Below, piece after piece: positions 55,289 through 64,000 of a stretch of 64,000 nt of DNA. How positions within the stretch are numbered: position 1 is the first letter of the stretch; the number at the start of each line of letters is the position of its first letter. Below the pieces are notes generated by a model, which did no database searches, was not told the DNA's origin, and was given only the letters and a program-made list of their open reading frames with translations. Source of the stretch: Cyanophora paradoxa (taxonomy: Eukaryota; Glaucocystophyceae; Cyanophorales; Cyanophoraceae); contig QPMI01000101.1 in NCBI GenBank assembly GCA_004431415.1, positions 1 to 64,000 of the forward strand, in the 5' to 3' direction. The translations under genes and the position numbers were made by a program.

Positions 55289-58175
55289 AGAAGCCGCGGG
55301 CTCGACGCCCAAGCCGGCGGGGCCGGCCTCGGCGGCGGCAGCGGCGGCCGGCGGCGCCGCCTTCGCGGCCGGCTCCGAGGTCCGCAAGAGCAGCGGCTCC
55401 GTCCCCGACTCAGAGGTTCAGACCCCCCCCCCCCAATCCTTCCCCCTTCTCTGCGGGCCCCCCGCCCTCTCCTGCTCGCCCGGCACATATGTGGACCTCA
55501 ATCGGCCTTTGTACCGCAGCCGCAGCTCGTTCTGAACACGGAGAAGACCGAATTCAAGCCCGGCGACATCGTCTGGGCCCGCCAGAGCGGTTACCCCTGG
55601 TGGCCCGCCGTCGTGCGCCTTTCCCCCCCCCCTCTCGTTCCCTGCCCTCCCCCTCCCTCCTTACGTCCCCCCCCCCCCCACCACCCTTCTCGGCCCGCAA
55701 TGTCTCTAGTCCCCTTTCTATCTCCCCTGCCCCTTCCCAACCCTTTCCCCTTCCCGGAATTCAGCTATCTCCCTCTGCAACCCTCCTCCTTCCCTCCCTG
55801 CCCTCCATCTCTAGAAACGCCTTCTTCCTGCCCTCTCCTCTCCAGCCCCCCCCCCCCCCCCCCCCCTTCCCGCCCCCCACCGCCCCTGGATTAGCCTTAT
55901 TCCTCTTCCTCAGGTTCATGATCCAACCAGCTTCAAGGGAGACCCCGATTACCGGGAGGGGTACATCTGCGTCGAGTACTACTGCGAGAACTCCCGGTCC
56001 GCAATTAGATACTAGGAATACAAGAGTTTCGTTCGGTCTAAGTATTTGTTTTGAGAAATTAGGGCGGAGCGAAAGTAAAACGGAGCGGCGCGTACTAGAT
56101 TCGTCATTTTATCGAGTGAAATAGTGCCAGGCCTTTGCGCTGCGAGGCCGAATGGAGTGGCGCCGGCCCCGCGTTATGTGCCTCGGAGAGGGGTTCGTGG
56201 AGGGGCGGCTGTGGGAGCTAAGTGGCGGGGCCAGGAACTCGCTGGCGCCGGGGAGGGTGCTGGACTTCATCTCGAACCACGAGGCGGTGAGCGCCCAGAA
56301 GCTCCCCAAGCTCGACATCAAGACCGTCGCCCGCTACTTCGACGCCGTCAAGACCGTCCGCAGCCCCGCGCCCCCTCCCGCATCCCACCAGAGCTGCCCC
56401 GCGTTCTGCGTCAAGAGCAACGCCGCCGAGGCGGCTCTCGACTCGCTCGTCGCCTCGCAGCGGGGCCTGGGGGCGCCTCTGAGGGCGACCGCAGGCGCAC
56501 GGGGACTGGATGGACACGTTCGGCGCCGCCGCCGCCGCGAAGGCCGCCGGCCCCTCCGCCCCGCCCGCCCCCGCCCCCCTCCCCGCCGGCCCCCGCTTCC
56601 CCCTCGTCCCCCACCTGCCCGGCGCCCCCGCACACGCACCCGGCGCCTCCCCGTCGCCGGGGCCGTGCCCTACCGGCCCCTGGGCAAGGCGCCGGCACCG
56701 GCGGGGGCGGGGCGGGGGCGGGGGCGGGGGCGGCGCTGGCGGACGTGGCGCCGCTGATCGAGCTGGCGGACCTCGCGGCGGCGGCGGCGCCCGAGGCGGC
56801 GGGGAAGGGCGCGGGGACGGCGCCGCTGCCGCCGGGGGAGGCGCCGATGGACCCGTCGGACGTGACGCCCTTCTCGACGGAGGACGACGCGCTCCTCCTC
56901 GAGGCCTGCAAGACGTGCGCCCCCTCCGAGCCCCGCGCCCCGCGCCCCGCGCCCCCGTCGCGCCCCGCGCTGCCCTCGAGCCCCGGCCCGCCAGGCACCG
57001 CCACACGTGGCAGCAGCGGAACAAGGCCCTCTCCGACCAGCTCGCCAACCCCGTCGACGTGCGCCCCGCCCCGCCCCGCCCGCCGGCCCCGCGCCTCGCC
57101 GCCGGCGCCGGTCGACCCTGCGGGGGCCGGCGGGGCGCAGAACTGGCGCGCCTTCTTCCGGTACCTGATCAACGAGGTCCCACGAGCGACGTCGTGCGCA
57201 ACCCCCCCCCCCCCCCCCCCCCCTCACCCCACCCCACCCCTCCCCTCTCCCCCCCCCCCCCCGCCGAGGCGGCGCGCTGAGGGCGGGGCAGCGGCGGCTG
57301 GTGCGGGGCCGGACGCCGGAGAACCTGCTGCAGCGTTTCGCGTACGGCTTCGTGGCGGCGAACCCGAGCGGCGAGGCGGCGAGCCCGCTGAAGCGGGAGC
57401 CCCTGTACAAGCCCTTCGACGAGTGGGCCAACGTCTACGCCCGCACCGTCGCCCAGCAGCAAGCCGCCGCCCGCGCCGGCGCCGCAGCCCTCCCCGGCGC
57501 CCACCCCGTCGGTCCCCCGCAGCCGCTGCAGCCGCCGTCGCAGGCCCAGGCGCCGCCCCAGGCGCAGGCGACTCGGGCACAGCAGCCGGCGCCCTCGTCG
57601 CGGCCGCAGCAGCCGGCGCCGGCACCGCGGACGCAGCTGCAGGGGCCGCGGGCCGAGGCGCCGCCGCAGCGGGCCCCGGCACAGGCGTCGCGGACGACGC
57701 CGCCGCCGAAGCCGTCTCCGGCGGCCGCCGGCCCCGCATCGAGCGCCTCCGCCCCGCCGCCTCCTCATCCGCCGCCGCCGCCAAACCCGCCCCCACCCCC
57801 GGCGCGACCTTCGCGCCGGCGCCCGTGGGGCGGGCAGCGGCGCCTGCCCCGGCGGCGTCGGGGGCGGGGGCGGGGCGGCGGATCAACCTGCGGCTGATGG
57901 ACGGCTCGCGCAATTTCGGGGTCGCCCTGCCCTCCACCCTCCCCGAGCTCCTCCAGCTCGCCTCCTCCCACTTCCACACCGAGGCCCGCCCCCGCCGCCC
58001 CGCCCCGCCCCGCCCCCTTCGTTCATGCGACGTGAACCGAGAGACGGCTCGCGCGCAGGTGCTGGAGATCTGGGACGCGAATTTCACGGCGATCTCGAGC
58101 ATACAGACGCTGGCGCAGTCGCGCGCGATCATGTTCTACGCCGTCACGAGGGCCGACCTCTCTGCCGGCGCCTAG
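52831..58175 (+). CDS. AT-hook / LRR / PWWP / Myb-like chromatin protein
   Basis: Probably one nuclear multidomain protein. ATG at 52831 leads a Ser/Pro/Ala-rich region ending in the AT-hook-like KRKRGRPAA (about 53420), then acidic SGEDDEWSDHSG. Leucine-rich repeats: LATLPQLSTLRLWGCHLTAA-type units at 54085-54310 (LSTLRLWGCHL, LTTLILTNCTVEA, KLETLSIGDV) and RLEVLRLERSVEA (54775). A PWWP domain follows: EFKPGDIVWARQSGYPWWPA (55552-55611), then HDPTSFKGDPDYREGYICVE after an intron. Next are RVLDFISNHEAVSAQ, a Myb/SANT-like unit (FSTEDDALLLEACKT, then HTWQQRNKALSDQLA, NWRAFFRYLINE, RTPENLLQRFAYGF), a Gln/Ala/Pro linker and a ubiquitin-like end (INLRLMDGSRNFGVALP, VLEIWDANF). TAG 58173-58175. 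The join LHM/GDSSDEES across a GC-AG intron (about 55053-55132) links both halves, but two genes cannot be excluded. C-run frame shifts occur near 55150. Confidence 0.6.
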
Positions 58176-58384
58176 CTGCGCCCCGCAGACGAGTGCGCTG
58201 GCGCGGCCGCCGCATGCGCAGCGCAGTCCAGCATTTATCGCTTTTAGCCGCTGCCTGAGCCTTGCCTTCCAGCCCGAGGGTTGCCTAGGGCCCTAGGAGT
58301 TCCCGCTCTCTCTCTTAAAATAGTAAACAAGAAACAAATTACCAACGTTAACATGCGTTGAATCTGTTTCTTATTCTCTCCCGG

Positions 58385-58409
58385 GTCCCGAGTCCCGACT
58401 CCCGAGTCC
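58385..58409. repeat. Inverted repeat arm 1 (GTCCCGAGTC type)
   Basis: 24 of its bases are the perfect reverse complement of 59034-59057. The two arms are about 625 bp apart and could pair in single-stranded DNA or RNA. Confidence 0.8.
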
Positions 58410-59024
58410 TTGCGTCTCTTCCTTTCTCGAGCTCAAATCGATTTTAATCACTAGCCGCTGACGAGCCAGCTTAAAAGCTTGCCGTTAAAAACTTCTTGCG
58501 CAACGGTGATTTTTTCGCTCATGCGTGCGAAAGCATGGCAAGCATGGTATACGTAGTAGGTTCGGCTCGATCGGGTGGCGGATTCGGTCGGTTGCTTCGA
58601 TTCTCGGCCGCGGCCCGCGGTACGGTCAGCGCGTGGCAGCTAGGCACTGGCACTGTGTCTGGCAGCCGCGTACGTGCAGGCGGTGCGCGCGCGCGCGGGC
58701 TCCCGGGAGTCCGGCCCAGCCTGGTTTCCGGGATTCGGCATCATTCAAAACGCGCCCGGCCGCGGCCGGCCGACCGCGTCGAGTCGCCGTCCGACGGTCG
58801 ACGTCCAGCGCGGCGGTAGCGACTCTGAAGAGACACACGCGTATATATACGTACGCTAGCGGGAGCCTAGCGCTGTGAGCCTAGCGGGAGACTCGCCGGG
58901 AGTCTGTGACTCAGTGACTCATCATTTTGATCAGCCTGTGAGTCTGTGACGCGGAAATTGCGGCGGAATTCGAATCGCCGCGGCGCCGATTCCGTGACGG
59001 GGCCCCGGCCCCCGGGTCGGGAGT

Positions 59025-59073
59025 CGGGACTCGGGACTCGGGAGTCGGGACTCGGGAGTCGGGAGTCGGGACT
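59025..59073. repeat. GGGACTC/GGGAGTC tandem array, inverted repeat arm 2
   Basis: Seven-base units CGGGACT and CGGGAGT alternate through the array. Bases 59034-59057 pair with 58386-58409. GGAGTC/GACTCC words also make the array locally self-complementary. Confidence 0.8.
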
Positions 59074-59656
59074 CCGGAGATTCCGGCGGGATACCGCAAT
59101 TGATGTAGCTATAGGGCCCGCGTCGTATCCGGGAATCCGCGGGATCCGCGTGCAACTCAGCTGTTCGTCACACACCAGCGCTGCAAGTTGCCTGCAACAC
59201 GAGAGCTGCGTATGCGGGGGCAGCGGGGCGCCGTCGGCGGCCGTCGCCACGTATACGCGTCGATCATACTCCTGATGATGTGGTAGCGACGTCGACAGGC
59301 TTCCGAAAGTTCCAGCTCCTCTCCTGCCGGCGCCAGCCCGGCCTGGCCGAGACCTCCAGCTTCGCCTGCAGCTGCAGTCGAGAACGCTCTGTGTCTGACT
59401 AGGTGACGAGCGTCGTCAGCTCCCGTGGGCAGGCTAGGCGGCGAGCTGCAGACTGTGATCATCGGAGCATCGCGTTGAGCCAGTATACGTAACCGCCACG
59501 TTAGAAACTGCCGGACGTCAGTAACTGCCGAGCACGCGGAGTCGCGTTCCCGTTTCGTTCAGCCTTCCGGCTTTAGGAGGGCAACTGCGCTGTTGAGCCG
59601 GTGAGCATCGGAGGCAGAAGCCGCGGCCGCGAGCCGGGGCCCTGGAGGCTTCCAGG

Positions 59657-60570
59657 ATGCGCTGCGAGCCGAGCCACGCGTACGACTTCGCGCGGACGGT
59701 CCGCCTCAACTGCGTCCCATTCGAGGACGACGGGGGGCCCGACGCCTTCGACATTGACCCCGACCCGCGCCGGGCCCGCGCGTACGCCCCGGAGCCGCTG
59801 CCGGACGGCGCCGGGGATGTGGGGGCGGGGCAGCCGAGCGGGGCGGCGGGGGAGGGGGGCCCCGAGGCCGACCTGCCGGGGCTCCTCAGGAAGCTGGCGG
59901 CGCAGATCGGGCTGAGGGTCAGCTCCGCCCCCCCCCCCCCCCTCACCCCGCTCGGGCGCGTGCGCGCCTCGCTGACGTGCCTCCCGTCGATCCGCAGCGT
60001 GTCCCCGGGCGCGACCGGTCCGCCCCGGAGTGGCGATCGGCGTCCGTCTCGCCCAAGCTGCCCCCCATCCCCGAGGCAGAGGACTCCCCCAGGCGGCGCA
60101 CCCGCTCCGTACCCCCCGACAAGCCCTCGCCCGCCGCCCCCGCCGCCGCCCCGCGGCCCCTGCCCCTCACCCCGCGCTCCGACTCCTTCCCCTCCTCGAG
60201 CTCCAGGTTCGGGGGGAGCCCCGCGAGCCCCCCCGCGGCCGACGCCGTCCGCCGCCCCGTGTCCCTCCCCTCCCTCGGGGCCTCCAAGCTGATCCTCTCG
60301 CCCCGCAAGCCCACCGCGGAGGCCCCAGCCTCGGTCGGGCGTAGCCCGCGGGACCGGGCGCTGCGGAGCCCCCGGGAGCGGGCCCTCCGCGCGCCCCTGC
60401 CGCCCAGCATGTCCCTGCCGCCCCCCGCCCTCTCCCCCCGGCGGCGCCGCCCGACGCGCTCCCTCCGCGTCCGCTTCGCCCTCCCCGAATCGGATCCCGA
60501 GGAGGCGGCGGAGGCGGACCCCGACCTCTCCGCCCTCTGCGGCCTCCCGCCCCTCTCCGCTCGCTGGTAG
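59657..60570 (+). CDS. Ser/Pro/Arg-rich protein with RVxF-type motif
   Basis: Function unknown. The ATG at 59657 starts MRCEPSHAYDFARTVRLNCV with VPFEDDGGPDAFDIDPDP, an ordered-looking N-terminus. One intron with a C13 run (GTCAGC near 59919 to CCGCAG at 59998) joins AAQIGLR to VPGRDRSAPEWRSASVSPKL. The rest is low complexity with many SP/SPR sites (LILSPRKP, GRSPRDR, ALSPRRRR), then SLRVRFALPESDPEEAAEAD and the end at TAG 60568-60570. RVRF followed by acidic residues fits the RVxF docking motif for protein phosphatase 1, and the SPR sites fit proline-directed kinase targets; both are inferences from short motifs. No membrane segment. Confidence 0.62.
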
Positions 60571-61446
60571 CTCCCCCTGCAGCCCTGGGAGCCCGTCGGC
60601 CGCGAAGTCGACCTTTACTATTGATGCATGTACTTGGATCCTTGCTTGCACTCGCCGTTAGCCTAGTGGGTTTTGAGCTAGCGCGCTCGCTTTTGTTTCA
60701 ATTTCGGGTTGGAGTCGTATCCATTTTATTTCTGTATACGTAGGTGTCACAGTGTGGTCACTCCAGAATCCTTCATTGCTATCGTTTCGGCTTTTGCTTG
60801 TATATGTACAATTCTATATAGTGCAGACGATGAACATGGCTTTGTTTTGTACAGTCGGAGAAGATGTACTTCGATATTATTTTTCTTCGTGGTCTGAATT
60901 GATCAAGCCTGGAAGTGATCATTTCGTATTCAAATTCCCTGCTCGTTTACTCCGCGGTTAGTTCTCGCCGCGCGCTAGTATATACGTAGTGCATACTGTA
61001 TGTAGCACGCTATGCGCAATCGTGATTGAGGTTGATGCTTGCAATTGAGCAGTGACATCGACTGCCGCAGCCGCAGTCCTGCAGCTGTACTGTCCTGTAC
61101 CCAGACGTCGACACACTACCAGCTGTACCTGCACGTGCACTGCAGACTAGCTGCAGCCCGGCCCACCTACCTAGCACGCCAACCCAGCCTACCACGCGGA
61201 TAGCACACCAGCCCCTTCGAGGATGCCTTACCCGGTAAGCGCTAGCTTCGCGATCGATCGCGATGCAGTTTGATCAACACTCGGAAAATATGCACATGAA
61301 TATGCACAGTGGGGCAAACAGACGCTGTGCAAGGCTTCGGATTCTCGCCTCCACGCATCTCTTGTCTCGGCATCGAAAAGAGTTCAGCAATGTTTGTCTA
61401 TTTCGAATTGTCCACAAATAAGAAACGGCTGCGGGGCCGGGGAGGG
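60571..61446. other. Low-GC convergent intergenic region
   Basis: Clearly AT-richer (60600-60960). It holds the 3' ends of the Ser/Pro/Arg protein (+) and the LRR gene (-). Short frames of 60-77 codons have no protein pattern. CAGCTGTACTGTCCTGTACC and related CAGCTG/CTGCAG words are frequent at 61075-61155. Confidence 0.55.
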
Positions 61447-64000
61447 CTAGGTGCGGCCCGAGGAGCTGCCGCCGGTGCGCCCCTCGAGGCCGGCGTCGTC
61501 GTCCCACTCCTCCTCCATCTCCATCTCCTCGCCCCCGGGCCCCGTGTACGCCTGCGCGCGCGAGGGTCCACGGAGGATCTAGAGGGGGGTACGCTCGGCC
61601 GGTCGGTCGCGCACGTCGCTGTCGTCGATGGATGCGGAGGAGGGGGACGAGCCCGAGCTGCTCCCGTGGGGCGAGCCGGCCCCGCTGCCCGCCCCCGCGC
61701 CCACGCCGGCGCCGCGCCGCAGCCCGAAGGCCCGCGCGACATCCAAGCCCCCGCGGCGGCCGCCGCCCGCCCGCCGCTCAGGTCGTCGTCGTCGTCGTCC
61801 TCGTCGTCGTCCTCGCTGAGGTGGTGCAGGCGCCGGGCGTGCCGCGCGTGCCGCCGGAGGGGGATCGCCCCCGAGGCCGCGATTGCCGAGACCGCGTCCA
61901 GCGCTGCGAACGAAGGTCGGGGGTACGACGCGACCGCGGGGGGTACGCTTTCTCGCCTTCGGAGTCGAGCTCGAGGAGGGGGATGCAGCAGGGACCGTCC
62001 TCGCCGCCCGAGCGCCCGGGGCCGGCCCGCGCGGCGCGGGCGCCCCCGCAGCCGCCCGACCAGCCACCCCTCCAGGCGCCCGCCGCTGCTTCGGCGCGGC
62101 ACCCCGCGCCATGCGCGCCGCCGACGCCAGACGCGGGCGCCGCGTCGGCGCAGGGCGCGAAGAGGACCGGGCACTTCCACTGCGGCGCGCGCGCCGCCTC
62201 AGAGATTCGAAAGAGAGAAGACGGGGAGGGGCGGGGCGGGGGAGGGGCGGGGGGGGGGGGGGGGGGTAAAGGGGCACACCAGAAGGGCCTGGCACGCGCC
62301 CACAATCTCCAGCATGCCCCGCGCCGCGTCCCGCCTGGTCCCTGTGCGAGCCCCGACCACATCAGCGTCTCCGGAGTACGGGATTCGAGAAAAGAAAGGG
62401 GTACCCCGGAGGAGGCGGTACTGGTGGCGCAGATCGGCGATCGCGACGCCGTTGAGGACTGTGGCGCGCGCGTCGACTCGCTCGAGCCTGTCCGGGGAGC
62501 TCAGGGGGTACGCGATTGCTTCTAAGGGGCACGAACGCACCTGGCGCGGCGGAGGCCTGGGGCGCGAATGTCGTACCAGAGGGGGGCGTCCGGGGGGGGC
62601 GGCGGCGGGGCGCCGGGGGCCGGATAGGATGAGAAGGAGGCGGGCGGGGCGGGGCGGGGCGGGGCCGGCGCGGAGGGCGGGGCGGGGCGGGGGCCGGGGC
62701 CGCCGCAGAGGGCGACGGAGAGGGAGGCGAGGGCGGGGCAGTCGAAGCGGGCGGGGCCGGCCTCGACCCCGGCCAGGCGGATCGCGGCCTGCACGCGGCG
62801 CGCGTCGGCGAGAGGGGAGGGAGGGGGAAGGGAGGGGGCCGGGGCACCTCGCGGAGGAGGGGCAGGGCGACGTGGAGGCGGCGGACGGTGCGGGCGGGGG
62901 CGTCCACCTCGAGGCGCGCGAGGAGGTCCAGCCCGCACGCCACACGCACCACCAGGCCCACAGGCGCGCCCCGCGGCGGGGCGCACGAGGCCGGGGGGCC
63001 GGCGGGGGCGCCCCGGCGGAGGCCGGGGGCCTCGCGGCAGGCGAGGGAGCGGATGGGGTTCGGGGCGGGGGCCTCCCCGGGGCCCGTCTGGGGGAGGAAG
63101 CAGCGGCGGAAGTCGGCGGGGAGGAAGGGGAGGGCGACCTCGTGCGTCCCCGGGCCCGCCCGCACGCTCCCCTCGACCTCCCCCGCGCCCCCCGCGCCCC
63201 CCGCCGCCTCCTCCTCCGCCTCCTCCCCCTCGGCCTCCTCCCATCGGGGGTCGGGGTCGAGCTGGAGGACGGCGAGGCGCGGGAGGCCGCGGCAGACCAC
63301 CCGGAAGTAGCGCAGCCGCCGCCCCTCCACCCGCACCTCGAACCGCCCCGCCCCTCCCGCGCGCCCGCCCCGCCGCCGCCCCGCGCCCCTCGGGGAGGCC
63401 GGAGGAGCAGCTGCCGCTGGGGCTGCAGGGGGCGCCGGGCTCGGCGGGGGGCGGCTCGGGGGCCTCCGGGGGCGCGTCGAGGTCGAGGGAGAGGCGGCGG
63501 AGGGAGCGGGCGGCGAGGCGGAGGGAGCGGAGGGCGGGGAGGCCGCCGCCCAGGGCCACCTCGCCCGCCCCCGCCTCCAGCTCCAGCGACTCGAGCAGCG
63601 GCAGCGAGGCGACCCGCACCGAGGCCGCCCGCAGCGGGCCCAGCGCGAGCCGCCTCAGGCGCGGGAAGCCCGTGCGGGGCCGCCCGTGGAGGTCGAGGGG
63701 GGGAGGGCGGCCGGGGCGGCCCCGGGGCAGCCGGCCTCGAGGACCTCGAGGGAGGGGCAGCCGGCGGCGAGCGAGGCGAGCGAGGCCGGCACGAAGGGCA
63801 GGCACAGCCGCCGCAGCGAGCCGCAGCGCGCCACCACCTGCAGCGCCGGCGCCCGCGGCAGCCGGGCGGCAGCCGGCCCCGCGGGGGCGACGGCGGGGGA
63901 GGAGGGCGGGGGCGGAGTGGAGGGGGCGGGGTCGAGGGGCAGAGGGAGAGGACGGCCTCGGCGAGGGCGGGGCAGCGGAGTTCGAGGGACTCGAGGGCGG
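61447..64000 (-). CDS. Leucine-rich repeat protein, 5' partial
   Basis: RNI/F-box-type LRR protein that continues beyond the right edge. From the right: LESLELRCPALAEAVLSL at the edge, VARCGSLRRLCLPFVPASLA with CPSLEVLEAGCPG, VASLPLLESLELEAGAGEVA, LPALRSLRLAARSLRRLSLD, RYFRVVCRGLPRLAVLQLD, an acidic loop of Glu/Gly, GLDLLARLEVDAPARTVRRL, RFDCPALASLSVALCGG, WYDIRAPGLRRARC and RVDARATVLNGVAIADLRHQ (about 62.46 kb). The C-terminal part is acidic and low complexity (SEDDDEDDDDDDLSGG at 61.83-61.78 kb; MEMEEEWDDDAGLEG), with TAG at 61447-61449. It lacks a visible F-box, which could lie off the window. Sense-strand C tract near 62.25 kb marks an intron. Substrate-receptor or scaffold role is inferred from the repeat type only. 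Confidence 0.72.

Larger units (their letters stand above)
58176..59656. other. Intergenic, repeat-rich
   Basis: No gene recognised. It contains an AT-richer patch (58310-58370), inverted GTCCCGAGTC arrays described separately, AGCGGGAGCCTAGCG direct repeats at 58858-58890, and GAGTCTGTGAC direct repeats at 58905 and 58939. Frames of about 60-127 codons are unpatterned. Confidence 0.5.

Noticed and set aside
55201-55330. Poly-Ala / poly-Arg / poly-Gly tract as a functional domain
   Set aside because: A (GCG)n run reads as different homopolymers in each frame and lies near a likely C-run frame error, so the true residue run cannot be told.
1-64000. Bacterial-style operons, ribosome binding sites or a prophage
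   Set aside because: Nearly every gene is interrupted by short introns with AG acceptors, and the families are eukaryotic, so prokaryotic signals do not apply.

Overview
The window is nuclear DNA of a very GC-rich unicellular eukaryote, most likely a photosynthetic alga. Coding and intronic DNA looks about 70% GC by eye, while several intergenic stretches fall to roughly 45-55%. Genes lie on both strands, often close together, and are cut by many short introns; those measured here are 51-81 bp. Many introns use GC rather than GT at the 5' splice site, and long C runs lie just before the AG acceptor, always on the sense strand. A protein of apparent cyanobacterial/plastid type (32.9-34.0 kb) argues for a plastid. 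Frequent GC-AG introns recall haptophytes, but that assignment is inference.

Layout. 1-5.2 kb (+): arginine methyltransferase PRMT7, cut by the left edge, then a Lines-family protein in what may be one reading frame. 5.2-8.0 kb: lower-GC spacer with small repeats. 8.0-8.9 kb (+): a small Cys-rich protein and an acidic ORF fragment. 9.5-12.9 kb (-): CorA-type Mg2+ channel, divergent from a GT8 glycosyltransferase (13.1-14.9 kb, +). 15.5-16.8 kb (-): RBM42-like RRM protein. 17.6-19.2 kb (-): C2-like protein. 20.0-26.1 kb (+): transmembrane subtilisin-like protease. 27.0-31.6 kb (-): nuclear protein with repeated HAKGMC Cys/His modules, divergent from a Nicolin-1-like gene (31.6-32.3 kb, +). 32.9-34.0 kb (-): plastid-type protein. 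34.8-37.1 kb (+): TPR protein. 37.6-39.5 kb (+): inhibitory-type serpin. 40.0-49.7 kb (-): a membrane protein, an FN3 protein and a hypothetical protein. 49.7-52.8 kb: mobile-element island with a tRNA-like SINE, a 32-bp minisatellite and a dispersed element. 52.8-58.2 kb (+): AT-hook/LRR/PWWP/Myb-like nuclear protein. 59.7-60.6 kb (+): Ser/Pro/Arg-rich protein. 61.4-64.0 kb (-): LRR protein, cut by the right edge.

The genes do not form one pathway; this is a normal mixed gene neighbourhood. The most unusual content is the repeated HAKGMC zinc-type protein, the chromatin-type multidomain gene, the intron signals, and the small transposed elements, one of which now supplies the end of the glycosyltransferase reading frame. 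All gene models were assembled by eye from protein similarity and splice sites. Outer boundaries, especially 5' ends, are approximate, and a few single-base frame breaks at C runs could be assembly errors.
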